Source: Pristimantibacillus sp052113225 (GTDB lineage Bacteria > Bacillota > Bacilli > Paenibacillales > Paenibacillaceae). From it: 64,000 nucleotides of DNA. A program made the position numbers and the translations under genes. The stretch is from assembly GCF_052113225.1 (NCBI RefSeq), contig NZ_JBFRCT010000008.1:316797-380796 (forward strand). The letters run 5' to 3'. Under the pieces are notes generated by a model. The model saw nothing but the letters and a program-made list of their open reading frames with translations. It searched no databases and had not been told where the DNA came from. Below, piece after piece: positions 50,711 through 58,444 of this stretch; the stretch's first letter is position 1, and each line of letters starts with the position of its first letter.

Positions 50711-51667
50711 ATGAAAGCAGTAAACTGGAACCGTCCAGATGACGATTTTACTCTTACTTTCTGGCAGCAGAACGTTATGCAGTTCTGGACAGATGAAGAA
50801 ATTCCACTCTCCGATGATAAAATGGACTGGATGGAAATGAGCGACATCGAGCGCAGCGTTTACAAAAACGTGCTTGGCGGCTTGACGCTTCTTGATACGA
50901 TACAAGGAGGCATTGGCATGCCTAAAATTTTGGAGCATGTCGAAGGCCTGCAGCGCAAAGCAGTCTTGGCGTTTATGTCGATGATGGAGCAAATCCATGC
51001 GAAGTCGTACTCCAGTATCTTTACGACACTGGCTTCGACAGAAGAGATCGACGCGATCTTCCAATGGGTAGAAACAAACGAGCAGCTTCAGAAAAAAGCG
51101 AACCTTATCGCTTCCTGGTACGCTGGCATCGAGACCAATCAGCAGTTGTACAAAGCGATGGCAGCTTCGGTATTCCTCGAAAGCTACCTATTCTACAGCG
51201 GCTTCTTCTATCCGCTTTACCTGGCTGGCCAAGGCAAAATGACAAGCAGCGGCGAGATCATCGACTTAATCCTGCGCGACGAAAGTATCCATGGTTTGTA
51301 TGTAGGTGTGCTTGCACAAGAGCTGTTTAATGATTTCAGCCCTGAAGAGCAGGCGCAATTGAAAGAAGAGATATATGCACTTCTGAACACATTGTATGAG
51401 AATGAAGTCGTGTACACAGACAGCCTGTACAGCCCGCTTGGCCTGCAGGAAGAAGTGAAGACTTACGTCCGCTACAATGCGAACAAAGCGCTTATGAACC
51501 TTGGCTTTGAACCTCATTTCCCTGAGGAACCGGTTAATCCGATCGTCTTCAACGGAATCAGCACACATACAAAGCAGCATGACTTCTTCTCGAAAAAAGG
51601 CAATGGCTATGTTCGTACCGTTCATATTGAGCAATTGCGTGACGAGGATTTCGTGTTTAATATGTAA
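50711..51667 (+). CDS. nrdF: Class Ib ribonucleotide reductase, small subunit
   Basis: 318 residues from ATG 50711, behind AAAGGAGCAGG. The frame is open from 50666. Asp62, Glu93, His96 and Tyr100 (MEQIHAKSYSSIF) have exactly the spacing of the metal ligands and radical tyrosine of Salmonella NrdF (67, 98, 101, 105). FLESYLFYSGFF and LRDESIHGLYVG supply the second set of ligands. It stores the tyrosyl radical for NrdE. The operon is closed by a terminator. Confidence 0.94.
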   Translation: MKAVNWNRPDDDFTLTFWQQNVMQFWTDEEIPLSDDKMDWMEMSDIERSVYKNVLGGLTLLDTIQGGIGMPKILEHVEGLQRKAVLAFMSMMEQIHAKSYSSIFTTLASTEEIDAIFQWVETNEQLQKKANLIASWYAGIETNQQLYKAMAASVFLESYLFYSGFFYPLYLAGQGKMTSSGEIIDLILRDESIHGLYVGVLAQELFNDFSPEEQAQLKEEIYALLNTLYENEVVYTDSLYSPLGLQEEVKTYVRYNANKALMNLGFEPHFPEEPVNPIVFNGISTHTKQHDFFSKKGNGYVRTVHIEQLRDEDFVFNM

Positions 51668-51675
51668 ATAGATGT

Positions 51676-51707
51676 ACAGTCGGCTCTCTGGGCCGGCTGT
51701 TTTTTTT
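51676..51707 (+). terminator. Terminator of the nrdIEF operon
   Basis: CAGTCGGC pairs with GCCGGCTG (one G-T pair) around a short loop, followed by eight T (51700-51707). It begins 8 bases after the nrdF stop. Confidence 0.85.
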
Positions 51708-51815
51708 GCATGAGAGCAACCGGAAAAAACAATTATAATACTATCCTAAAAATGGTAAACATGTTACGCTATTGGTGGATAAATGCTCATCCCAGCTTCA
51801 ATTCTTTAAGCGATT

Positions 51816-51856
51816 GCTTACGAAGTAAGTTTTGCTCCGCAAAACTTTTTAGGAGG
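51816..51856 (+). repeat. Hairpin/U-tract/SD repeat with compensatory stem change
   Basis: The first stem CTTAC-GAA-GTAAG is identical to that in the nrd leader. The second stem is AGTTTTGC-TCC-GCAAAACT instead of AAGAATTGC-TTC-GCAATTCTT, so both arms changed together. The T-run (51846-51850) abuts AGGAGG (51851-51856). CAATTCTTTAAG just upstream (51798-51810) looks like the end of another, decayed unit. Confidence 0.8.
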
Positions 51857-51863
51857 AATTTGC

Positions 51864-52319
51864 TTGGACAACTGCTCCATTATTACGAAGCCTGCTATTC
51901 ATTTGGCTGGAATTAGTTATTGCGGTCCGTATTCTTCATTTCCGGATGAAGCGATCCGGCTTCAGAGTGAATTTCAATCACGCAAACATGAATTAAACAC
52001 GGTATCCAAGTCACCTGTATTATACAGCCCCTACTTCGGGAACGAAGTATTCGCATCTTATTGGGCTTGTTATGAAGTTCATCATATGGAGGAGCTGCCC
52101 CGCGGCATGGTGCAGTTCACCATCCCGGAGCATCGATACGCAATGGTTGCAACAACGAACAAACGGATCGGCGAAGCATATGAGCAGTTATTCACCTGGA
52201 TGAACGAACGAAAGCTGAACAAGCATGACAGCGCACTCGCCATTGAAGTTTTTTATATTGATGAACGGCATTTGGAAGAAGAGGAAGTGGAGCTTCTTAT
52301 TCCTCTTCAGGATGAGTAA
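51864..52319 (+). CDS. GyrI-like small-molecule-binding protein
   Basis: 151 residues from TTG 51864, 7 bases after AGGAGG. The protein is a single effector-binding (GyrI/SOUL-like) domain. IITKPAIHLAGISYCGPYSS opens it, YWACYEVHHMEELPRGMVQF lies in the middle, and FTIPEHRYAMVA followed by EVFYIDER carries the usual binding Glu near the end. No DNA-binding domain is attached. Such stand-alone proteins may bind or hydrolyse toxic hydrophobic compounds. The specific role is unknown. The gene has its own terminator and stands alone. Confidence 0.75.
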   Translation: MDNCSIITKPAIHLAGISYCGPYSSFPDEAIRLQSEFQSRKHELNTVSKSPVLYSPYFGNEVFASYWACYEVHHMEELPRGMVQFTIPEHRYAMVATTNKRIGEAYEQLFTWMNERKLNKHDSALAIEVFYIDERHLEEEEVELLIPLQDE

Positions 52320-52324
52320 TGATA

Positions 52325-52404
52325 AACAGGGTACCCATGGGTTCCATATCATTAAGTTTAAGTTAACTTAATGATATGGACCTTGGGGTTGTCCCTGTTT
52401 TTTT
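52325..52404 (+). terminator. Long composite terminator
   Basis: AACAGGG (52325-52331) pairs with CCCTGTT near 52393-52399. Inside, a perfect 14-bp stem TCCATATCATTAAG (52343-52356) pairs with 52367-52380. Seven T follow. It begins directly after the GyrI-like gene and ends about 42 bases before the phzF gene. Confidence 0.82.
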
Positions 52405-52445
52405 CTTTCGTTTATACTGTACAAGAGAGAAGGAGGACGGGAGCG

Positions 52446-53243
52446 ATGAAACCGATATATATTGTTGATGCATTTGCAAGCGAGCCTTTCCGTGGAAATC
52501 CCGCGGCGGTGTGCCTGCTTGAGAAGCCCGAGGATGAACGTTGGATGCAGCAGGTGTCGGCAGAGATGAACTTATCGGAGACAGCATTCTTGGTCCAGAT
52601 TGAAGACGGCTATGACCTGCGTTGGTTCACGCCGGAGACGGAAGTTGATCTTTGCGGGCATGCAACATTGGCTTCTGCCTATATGCTTTGGCATACAGGG
52701 AGATTGCGCTACAATCAGACAGCCCGGTTTGTCACCAAAAGCGGGGTTCTGACGGTTACCTATGATGCGGCCGACGGCTGGATGACGATGGATTTTCCGG
52801 AGGAGGCGCCTCAGCCGGTACATGCGCCGGAGGCGTTAATTCAAGGGCTGGGGCTTATTCCGAGATATACGGGCAAAAACCGAATGGATTATGTCGTTGA
52901 GGTTGACAGCGAGCAGACGGTACGAAGTTTGAAGCCGGACCAGCAGCAGCTTATGGCGGCAGGAGGCAGAGGTGTCATTGTGACGTCGAAAGCGGCTACA
53001 GGTTCGCCGTATGATTTTGTCTCACGTGCCTTTTATCCGAATGCGGGCATTATGGAGGATCCTGTAACAGGGTCGGCGCATTGTGCGCTGGCGCCTTACT
53101 GGGCTAAGCGGCTTCGCAAGCAAANGCTTACGGGCTATCAGGCATCGAAGCGCGGGGGTATCGTCAAGGTAGCTGTGAGCGGCAGTCGAGTCCTGTTAAC
53201 CGGCCAAGCGAAGATGATTATGCAAGGAACGCTAGAAGTTTAG
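52446..53243 (+). CDS. PhzF-family isomerase/epimerase
   Basis: 265 residues from ATG 52446, after GGAGGACGGG. The frame is open from 52371, inside the preceding terminator, so the later start is right. Duplicated diaminopimelate-epimerase-like fold: VDAFASEPFRGNPAAVCLL at the start, catalytic Glu45 in MNLSETAFLV, DLCGHATLASAYML and EDPVTGSAHCALAPYW. The function of most PhzF proteins outside phenazine clusters is unknown, and no phenazine genes are nearby. Base 53125 is ambiguous, so one residue near 227 is undefined. Confidence 0.88.
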   Translation: MKPIYIVDAFASEPFRGNPAAVCLLEKPEDERWMQQVSAEMNLSETAFLVQIEDGYDLRWFTPETEVDLCGHATLASAYMLWHTGRLRYNQTARFVTKSGVLTVTYDAADGWMTMDFPEEAPQPVHAPEALIQGLGLIPRYTGKNRMDYVVEVDSEQTVRSLKPDQQQLMAAGGRGVIVTSKAATGSPYDFVSRAFYPNAGIMEDPVTGSAHCALAPYWAKRLRKQXLTGYQASKRGGIVKVAVSGSRVLLTGQAKMIMQGTLEV

Positions 53244-53274
53244 ATTATTTAGAAGCAAGGAGAGCTTGTCTGAA

Positions 53275-53961
53275 ATGAATTATGACGTGATTTTATTTGA
53301 TGCGGATGATACGCTGTTCGACTATAAGAAAGCTGAAGATCATGCGCTAACAAGTGTATTTGAAGAGTTTGGCATCCAGTCGCCGGATACCGATTTCGTG
53401 GCTTTGTACCGAACGATTAATCAGGAGTTGTGGAATGATTTTGAAAAAGGCGCTGTTTCGCTGGCCGAGTTGCGTGTAGAACGTTTCAGCCGATTGTTTG
53501 CGGGGACGGCTTTTACGATTGGCGCTGATGAATTTAGCGACCGGTATTTGAATTACCTTGGCGAAGGCGCGTTTTTACTCGACGGGGCGGTGGAACTTGT
53601 CGAAGAACTGCGTTCCAAAGTAAGACTTGCGATTATTACGAACGGCATCCGGGAAGTGCAATTGTCGCGTTTTGCCAAAGCAGGTGTGGACCATTACTTC
53701 GAGCACATTATCGTCTCGGAGGATACGGGCTTCCAGAAGCCTCATCTTGGTATCTTCGAATACACGTGGAATAAGCTAGGCGGCGTGATAGATCCAAGCC
53801 GGGTCCTTATTGTAGGAGACTCTTTAACTTCGGATATTCAAGGCGGGCTGAACAGCGGAATCGACACCTGCTGGTACAATCCGCACAACAAGCCCAATCC
53901 GACGCCAGTCAAACCGAAATTCGAAATCAAACAACTATCCGAGGTGCTGAATCTGCTATGA
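53275..53961 (+). CDS. HAD-family nucleotidase, YjjG/YfnB-like
   Basis: 228 residues from ATG 53275. TTG 53266, three codons earlier, is also possible because AAGGAG lies at 53257-53262. The nucleophile motif is LFDADDTLFDY (Asp9, Asp11). LAIITNGIREVQLSRF, SEDTGFQKPHLGIFEY and VLIVGDSLTSDIQGGLNSG are the remaining HAD motifs. The pattern is that of pyrimidine 5'-nucleotidases that clear non-canonical nucleotides. The stop overlaps the following HAD gene by 4 bases. Confidence 0.87.
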   Translation: MNYDVILFDADDTLFDYKKAEDHALTSVFEEFGIQSPDTDFVALYRTINQELWNDFEKGAVSLAELRVERFSRLFAGTAFTIGADEFSDRYLNYLGEGAFLLDGAVELVEELRSKVRLAIITNGIREVQLSRFAKAGVDHYFEHIIVSEDTGFQKPHLGIFEYTWNKLGGVIDPSRVLIVGDSLTSDIQGGLNSGIDTCWYNPHNKPNPTPVKPKFEIKQLSEVLNLL

Positions 53962-54626
53962 GTAAGACATATTCTTCCATATTGTTCGACCTGGACGGAA
54001 CACTGACGGATCCTAAGCTCGGGATTACAAGTGCCATCCAATATTCTTTGCGGAAATTTGGCATTCAGGTAGATGATCTGGATGTCCTTAATCCTTTTAT
54101 CGGACCACCGCTTGCCGGTTCGTTTAAGGAGTATTACGGCTTTACCGACGAGATGTGCACGGATGCGATCAAGTATTACCGGGAGTATTTCGCGGAAAGA
54201 GGGATGTACGAGAACGAGCGGTACGCCGGCATTAAGGAAGTGCTTGCTGCGCTCAAGGAGCAGGGTGCTTTATTGTACGTCGCTACATCGAAACCTACTT
54301 ATTTTGCGGAGAAAATCATCGCCTACTTTGAGCTAAGCGAATACTTCGAGTTCATCGGCGGCAGCAACCTGGATAATACCCGCGTAGACAAAGGCGAAGT
54401 TATTGAACATGTGCTCCTAACTTGCGGGTTGAATGCGGATGATGCCATCATGATCGGCGACCGCAAGCATGATATTATCGGGGCTAAGCGGCATGGCATG
54501 GACTCCATTGGAGTGGGCTATGGGTATGGCAACGAAGAAGAATTGAGGCTTGCGGAACCGACATATTTGGCGGGAACGGTTGAAGAGCTCGGCAAGCTGC
54601 TCGCTGGATTGGTAAAAAATAATTGA
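53958..54626 (+). CDS. HAD-family hydrolase, phosphoglycolate-phosphatase-like
   Basis: 222 residues. The nucleophile pair Asp11/Asp13 lies in LFDLDGTLTDPKLGI, followed by VATSKPTYFAEKIIAYF and IMIGDRKHDIIGAKRHGMDS. The cap domain is of the Gph/PpaX type. It is coupled to the previous HAD gene by an ATGA overlap, so the two may act on related small phosphorylated metabolites. In the same frame, directly after its TGA, reads a remnant of an AraC-type regulator, which marks a junction with the next, higher-GC segment. Confidence 0.86.
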   Translation: MSKTYSSILFDLDGTLTDPKLGITSAIQYSLRKFGIQVDDLDVLNPFIGPPLAGSFKEYYGFTDEMCTDAIKYYREYFAERGMYENERYAGIKEVLAALKEQGALLYVATSKPTYFAEKIIAYFELSEYFEFIGGSNLDNTRVDKGEVIEHVLLTCGLNADDAIMIGDRKHDIIGAKRHGMDSIGVGYGYGNEEELRLAEPTYLAGTVEELGKLLAGLVKNN

Positions 54627-54638
54627 TCATCCATTAAG

Positions 54639-54689
54639 AACTTCAAGGCGATCGCCGGTCGGTCGCCTGAAGAATACTGGTTCTTATGA
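54639..54689 (+). pseudogene. C-terminal remnant of an AraC-family regulator
   Basis: Sixteen codons, NFKAIAGRSPEEYWFL and stop TGA (54687-54689), match the end of the second AraC helix-turn-helix (the FK-x-G-x-SP-x-EYW signature). Nothing else of the gene remains, and the codons are in frame with the HAD gene stop at 54624-54626. It looks like the edge left by an insertion or deletion. Confidence 0.6.
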
Positions 54690-54943
54690 CCCCTTTGATT
54701 CCCCTGGCCACAACGCAAAGCAAATCCCCATTAAGCCGATGCAGGATAGTTTTCACTCTCTTTAACCTTCCCATGAACCATTAGTCTGAGTCATGAGCCT
54801 CAGAGACTATTATCAGCACTTTGGACACGGCGAATAGCCCTGCTGTCCCCTCTACACCGCCGGCTAACGAACGCGGCTCGAGCGAAGATCTGAAGCAAGG
54901 CTCGCCAGACTTAAGCCCTATGCGGATCCGCACGTCTTGTTTG
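54690..54943. other. Gene-free stretch of uncertain nature
   Basis: No convincing gene was found. A hairpin TAGTCTGAG/CTCAGAGACTA lies at about 54782-54811. From about 54781 to 54996 both strands stay open (71 codons on the minus strand) without a ribosome site, which may reflect composition or the remains of a gene or repeat. Confidence 0.4.
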
Positions 54944-55222
54944 TCATTGTTCGCGGGGGCCGAACCGCTTGATGGAGCGAATACGAGCGCGTTCAATTTC
55001 TACCTTGCGATTGCGCTGAGGGCTATTTGTCACCAATGTGGACAACAGCTTCTCCGCGGCGGCGGCCACCTCTTGAATGGCCTGCTGAAAAGCGACTTCA
55101 TTAGCCTTGGATGGTTGATTGAAGCCCGACAGCTTCCGGACGAACTGTAAGGAAGCCGCTTGAATTTCGTCCGCCGTTGCGGGCGGATCGAAGTTAAATA
55201 ACGTTTTAATATTTCTGCACAT
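54944..55222 (-). CDS. DUF2277-family protein
   Basis: 92 residues starting at MCRNIKTLFNFDPPATADEI, the invariant beginning of DUF2277. A GTG three codons earlier is open but not conserved. LQFVRKLSGFNQPSKANEVAF and the helical EVAAAAEKLLSTLVT follow the family closely. It is a small, helical cytoplasmic protein of unknown function, found widely in actinobacteria and some bacilli. It lies in the segment of higher GC and may have arrived with its neighbours. Confidence 0.88.
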   Translation of the reverse strand: MCRNIKTLFNFDPPATADEIQAASLQFVRKLSGFNQPSKANEVAFQQAIQEVAAAAEKLLSTLVTNSPQRNRKVEIERARIRSIKRFGPREQ

Positions 55223-55385
55223 GACGATCACCGTCCTCGTTATCGTTTGTTTGCCAAGACAGGAAATTCTAGTCTCTTGCCGCCATCATATCACCATTTC
55301 ACAAGATTGGGAAAGAAGCACCAAAACCTTCGACTACGGGATAAGTAGCAGGACCTTTGTGGAAAACTAACGGCCTGAAGTCTGA

Positions 55386-55415
55386 TTGACATAAAATATT
55401 ATTTTAGTTCATAAT
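55386..55415 (+). promoter_or_regulatory. Probable promoter of the marR-MFS-flavodoxin unit
   Basis: TTGACA (55386-55391), 18 bases and CATAAT (55410-55415). A spaced inverted pair TAGTT/AACTA flanks the -10 and could be part of the regulator's own operator. Confidence 0.5.
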
Positions 55416-55450
55416 AATTCGCACGCAAACTATTTATGGAGGAAGCTGCA

Positions 55451-55891
55451 GTGGAAGAACAGCGGATCGTGGACATTTTTCAAGCTTATCGCGAAATCAA
55501 TCAAGTCTTTTTCCAGATCTTGTCCAAGGCGGCGAGCAAGCATAACTTGACCGCCCTTCAGCTTTTGGTGCTGCGCGTACTGCACGAAGTTCCCGAAATC
55601 CGCTTGTCCGAGCTCGCCGAGAAGCTGAATGTGGGCAACAGCACAATGAGCGGCATCGTAGACCGGATGGTCAAGGCAGGTATCTTGGAGCGCAAACGAA
55701 CGGAAGCGGATCGCAGGGCGATGACGATGAAGCTGACGGAGAAAGGCAAGGCGCTCTGGTGCGAAACGGATGCGACGCGCATGAATATGATGCGTCCGCT
55801 GCTGTCGATGACCGAACAAGATCACTGCGAGCTCAGCCGGCTCCAGAACGAAGTATTGCGTTTATTAAAACAATCCAAGGAGGAAGCTTAA
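55451..55891 (+). CDS. MarR-family transcriptional regulator
   Basis: 146 residues from GTG 55451. An ATG at 55436 overlaps the ribosome site GGAGG (55438-55442), which is well placed for the GTG. The winged helix is clear: LTALQLLVLRVLHEVPEIRL, SELAEKLNVGNSTMSGIVDR, then the wing LERKRTEADRRAMTMKLTEKG. It most likely represses itself and the efflux pump encoded 3 bases downstream, being released by a substrate of that pump. Base composition is richer in GC than in the housekeeping genes to the left. Confidence 0.9.
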   Translation: MEEQRIVDIFQAYREINQVFFQILSKAASKHNLTALQLLVLRVLHEVPEIRLSELAEKLNVGNSTMSGIVDRMVKAGILERKRTEADRRAMTMKLTEKGKALWCETDATRMNMMRPLLSMTEQDHCELSRLQNEVLRLLKQSKEEA

Positions 55892-55894
55892 GCC

Positions 55895-57655
55895 ATGACA
55901 ACAATGGTGTCCAATCAATTGCGCAAAGGGCCGATAATGGCCTCCTTGCTCATCGCTGCATTCGTGGCGCTGCTAAGCCAAACCGTGCTTAACGTCGCGC
56001 TGCCGAAAATGATGGCAGATCTTAACGTCGGCGAAAGCACGATCCAATGGCTGTCCAACGGCTACATGCTGGTGAACGGCGTGCTCGTCCCGATCAGCGC
56101 TTATCTGATCAACCGATTTACGACCCGAAAGTTGTTCTTGCTCGCGTCGTCCTTATTCGCGATCGGTACGATCGTATGTGCCCTGTCGGGCGACTTCAGC
56201 TCCTTGTTAGCCGGCCGTCTCGTGCAGGCATGCGGTGCCGGCATTCTGATGCCGCTTATGACTATCGTCACCTTGACCATCTTCCCTGTCGAAGAGCGCG
56301 GCAAAGCGATGGGATTGATGGGCGTTGCGATGATTTTCGCACCGGCCGTCGGACCGACGCTCTCCGGCTGGGTCGTCGAGCACTACGACTGGCATGTGCT
56401 GTTCTATATCGTATTACCGCTTGCGATTCTCGCCGTTGTATTCGGCGCCTTCTCGATGAAGGACGTCATACAAACGTCCCGGCCGAATCTCGATATTCTG
56501 AGCGTCGTGCTGTCCACGCTCGGCTTCGGCGGCCTGTTGTACGGCTTCAGCGAAGCCGGTACGGAAGGCTGGGATTCCACCGAAGTCATCGTTTGCCTGG
56601 CCGTCGGCGCCATTTCGCTCATTCTGTTCATCGTCCGTTCGATAGTCATGAAGGCTCCGCTGCTTGAGATGCGCGTCTTCAAGTATTGGATGTTCTCGCT
56701 TACCGCGTTGATCAACGCCATTATTACAATGGCAATGTTCTCCGGCATGATCCTATTGCCGATCTTCCTGCAGAATATCCGCGGCTTCACGCCGCTCGAG
56801 TCCGGATTGCTGCTGCTGCCTGGCGCCATCCTGATGGGTATCATGTCCCCGATCACCGGTATGGTGTTCGATAAAATCGGCGCGCGCTGGCTGGCCGTCA
56901 TCGGCCTTGCCATTACAGCCGTTACGACATACGAATTCAGCCATTTGGAAATCGATTCGTCGTACAACCACATGATGCTCTTCTATACGCTGCGGATGTT
57001 CGGCATGTCCATGCTGATGATGCCGATCCAGACCGCCGGACTTAACCAGCTGCCGCGCCGCCTGAATGCACACGGTTCAGCCATGTCCCAGACGCTCCGG
57101 AACGTCTCCGGTGCGCTTGGCACCGCGATCCTCGTCACCATCATGACGAACAAAGCCGCGTCGCATGCGAAGGAGCTGATCATCGCCGGCAACATCGATC
57201 CGTCCGACAAAGCGGCAATGAGCGGAATCACCGTACAATCGACGATTTATGGCATTAACCAATCGTTCGTCGTCGCTACGTGGTTAACAATCGCTGCGCT
57301 CGTACTTGCTTTCTTCATCCGCAAGGTGAAGCCTGCTGAGGACGCAATTCAGGTGGTGGATAAAGAAGCAGTAGCGGTGATGGAGGCGGCGCCTGCTGCG
57401 GAGCTGGCCGTCAAAGAGAAAGAGGTGCGTTCCGATCGGCAAAGCGCAGACGGCGAATTCCGCAACGCTATTCGCGGGTTCCTCGCGCCTGAACCGGTGA
57501 AGGACAACGACCAATTTAACGATCAGGAATACCGGAAGGCGATTCTTCGGTTAAAGGGTACTCCCGCACAGGAAGACCATCAGGAAGAAATGAATGATAA
57601 AGCGTACCGGGAGTCGCTTAAGAAGCTCAGCAGGCCGCTAAAAGAAAAAGAGTGA
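55895..57655 (+). CDS. MDR-family MFS efflux pump with repeated cytoplasmic tail
   Basis: 586 residues. The 14-TM DHA2 core spans about 1-480, with LSQTVLNVALPKMMADLNVG at the start, then IQWLSNGYMLVNGVL and FAPAVGPTLSGWVVEHYDWH (motif C). The last 100 residues are polar and contain three copies of a short pattern, D-x-x-[FY]-R-x-[AS]-[IL]: DGEFRNAI, DQEYRKAI and DKAYRESL. This tail is unusual for the family. The pump is co-transcribed with the MarR regulator and followed by a flavodoxin gene. The gene is visibly GC-rich. The substrate is unknown. Confidence 0.88.
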   Translation: MTTMVSNQLRKGPIMASLLIAAFVALLSQTVLNVALPKMMADLNVGESTIQWLSNGYMLVNGVLVPISAYLINRFTTRKLFLLASSLFAIGTIVCALSGDFSSLLAGRLVQACGAGILMPLMTIVTLTIFPVEERGKAMGLMGVAMIFAPAVGPTLSGWVVEHYDWHVLFYIVLPLAILAVVFGAFSMKDVIQTSRPNLDILSVVLSTLGFGGLLYGFSEAGTEGWDSTEVIVCLAVGAISLILFIVRSIVMKAPLLEMRVFKYWMFSLTALINAIITMAMFSGMILLPIFLQNIRGFTPLESGLLLLPGAILMGIMSPITGMVFDKIGARWLAVIGLAITAVTTYEFSHLEIDSSYNHMMLFYTLRMFGMSMLMMPIQTAGLNQLPRRLNAHGSAMSQTLRNVSGALGTAILVTIMTNKAASHAKELIIAGNIDPSDKAAMSGITVQSTIYGINQSFVVATWLTIAALVLAFFIRKVKPAEDAIQVVDKEAVAVMEAAPAAELAVKEKEVRSDRQSADGEFRNAIRGFLAPEPVKDNDQFNDQEYRKAILRLKGTPAQEDHQEEMNDKAYRESLKKLSRPLKEKE

Positions 57656-57697
57656 GGAATCGAGCTTGATTTCAGAGCCAAGAGAGGAGATTAATCG

Positions 57698-58261
57698 ATG
57701 AAAGTTTACATTGTTTATGATAGCGAAGCAGGACATACGGAACAACTTGCCCGCTCCATTGCCAAAGGTGCTGAACGGGTAGAAGGAGCAGAGGTCATCA
57801 TTAATCATGTTAAAAAGGCAAATGTCAAAGACCTCGAACAGATGGATGCGATCATCTGGGGGTGTCCGGGACATTTCGGGACGATCAGCTCCGGCATGAA
57901 AGAATGGATCGACAAACTCGGCTATTTATGGGCCAACGGGAAGCTGGTCGATAAAGTCGGAGCCGTCTTCTGTACGACGGCAACCATTCACGGCGGGATT
58001 GAAGCCACTTTGCTGAACCTGATTACGCCGATGCTGCACCAAGGGATGTTGATCGTCGGTTTGCCGGCCAATATTCCCGAAAACGCGCTATACGGCAGTT
58101 ATTACGGTATAGGCGTCACATCACCCGTCGAGGATACCCATGACGCATTGAGCCAATCGCTCTTCGCGAAGGGGCTGCTTCTGGGCGAAGCCCTTGGAAC
58201 GCGCGTAGCTCATGTGGCGGGTACCTATGCGTCGGGCAAGAAAACGCTGGGGACAGTTTAA
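57698..58261 (+). CDS. Flavodoxin-family (WrbA/NQO-like) oxidoreductase
   Basis: 187 residues with AGAGGAG before the ATG. The flavin phosphate loop is VYDSEAGHTEQLARSI, and IIWGCPGHFGTISSGMKEWID and FCTTATIHGGIEATLL follow the pattern of WrbA-type NAD(P)H:quinone oxidoreductases. A role in quinone detoxification beside an efflux pump under MarR control would make sense, giving a combined response to reactive aromatic compounds. This grouping is inference. The distance of 42 bases allows co-transcription. Confidence 0.85.
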   Translation: MKVYIVYDSEAGHTEQLARSIAKGAERVEGAEVIINHVKKANVKDLEQMDAIIWGCPGHFGTISSGMKEWIDKLGYLWANGKLVDKVGAVFCTTATIHGGIEATLLNLITPMLHQGMLIVGLPANIPENALYGSYYGIGVTSPVEDTHDALSQSLFAKGLLLGEALGTRVAHVAGTYASGKKTLGTV

Positions 58262-58383
58262 GCAAGCAACGCGGGCCGCATAACAGCTAGCGTAGATCGC
58301 ATGTATGGGGGGCGAAGATGCTGCCCCCGGGAAAATGGACGGAGATGCGCGGGTTTAGTTTAAAGCGCTGGCACATGCAAGTA

Positions 58384-58440
58384 AAAACAGGGTATAGTCT
58401 CGGGCAGCATTCATGCTGCACCTCAGACTAGACCCTGTTT
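58384..58440. terminator. Strong bidirectional terminator
   Basis: Three stacked stems: AAACAGGGT/ACCCTGTTT (outer), TAGTCT/AGACTA and GCAGCAT/ATGCTGC (inner). TTTTT follows on the minus strand, serving the diguanylate cyclase gene, and TTT on the plus strand. No gene is present in 58262-58444. Confidence 0.88.
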
Positions 58441-58444
58441 GGCT

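Noticed and set aside
54781..54996. A 71-codon minus-strand gene
   Set aside because: No ribosome site, it overlaps the start of the DUF2277 region on the same strand, and I cannot assign a family. It is kept only as an unexplained stretch.
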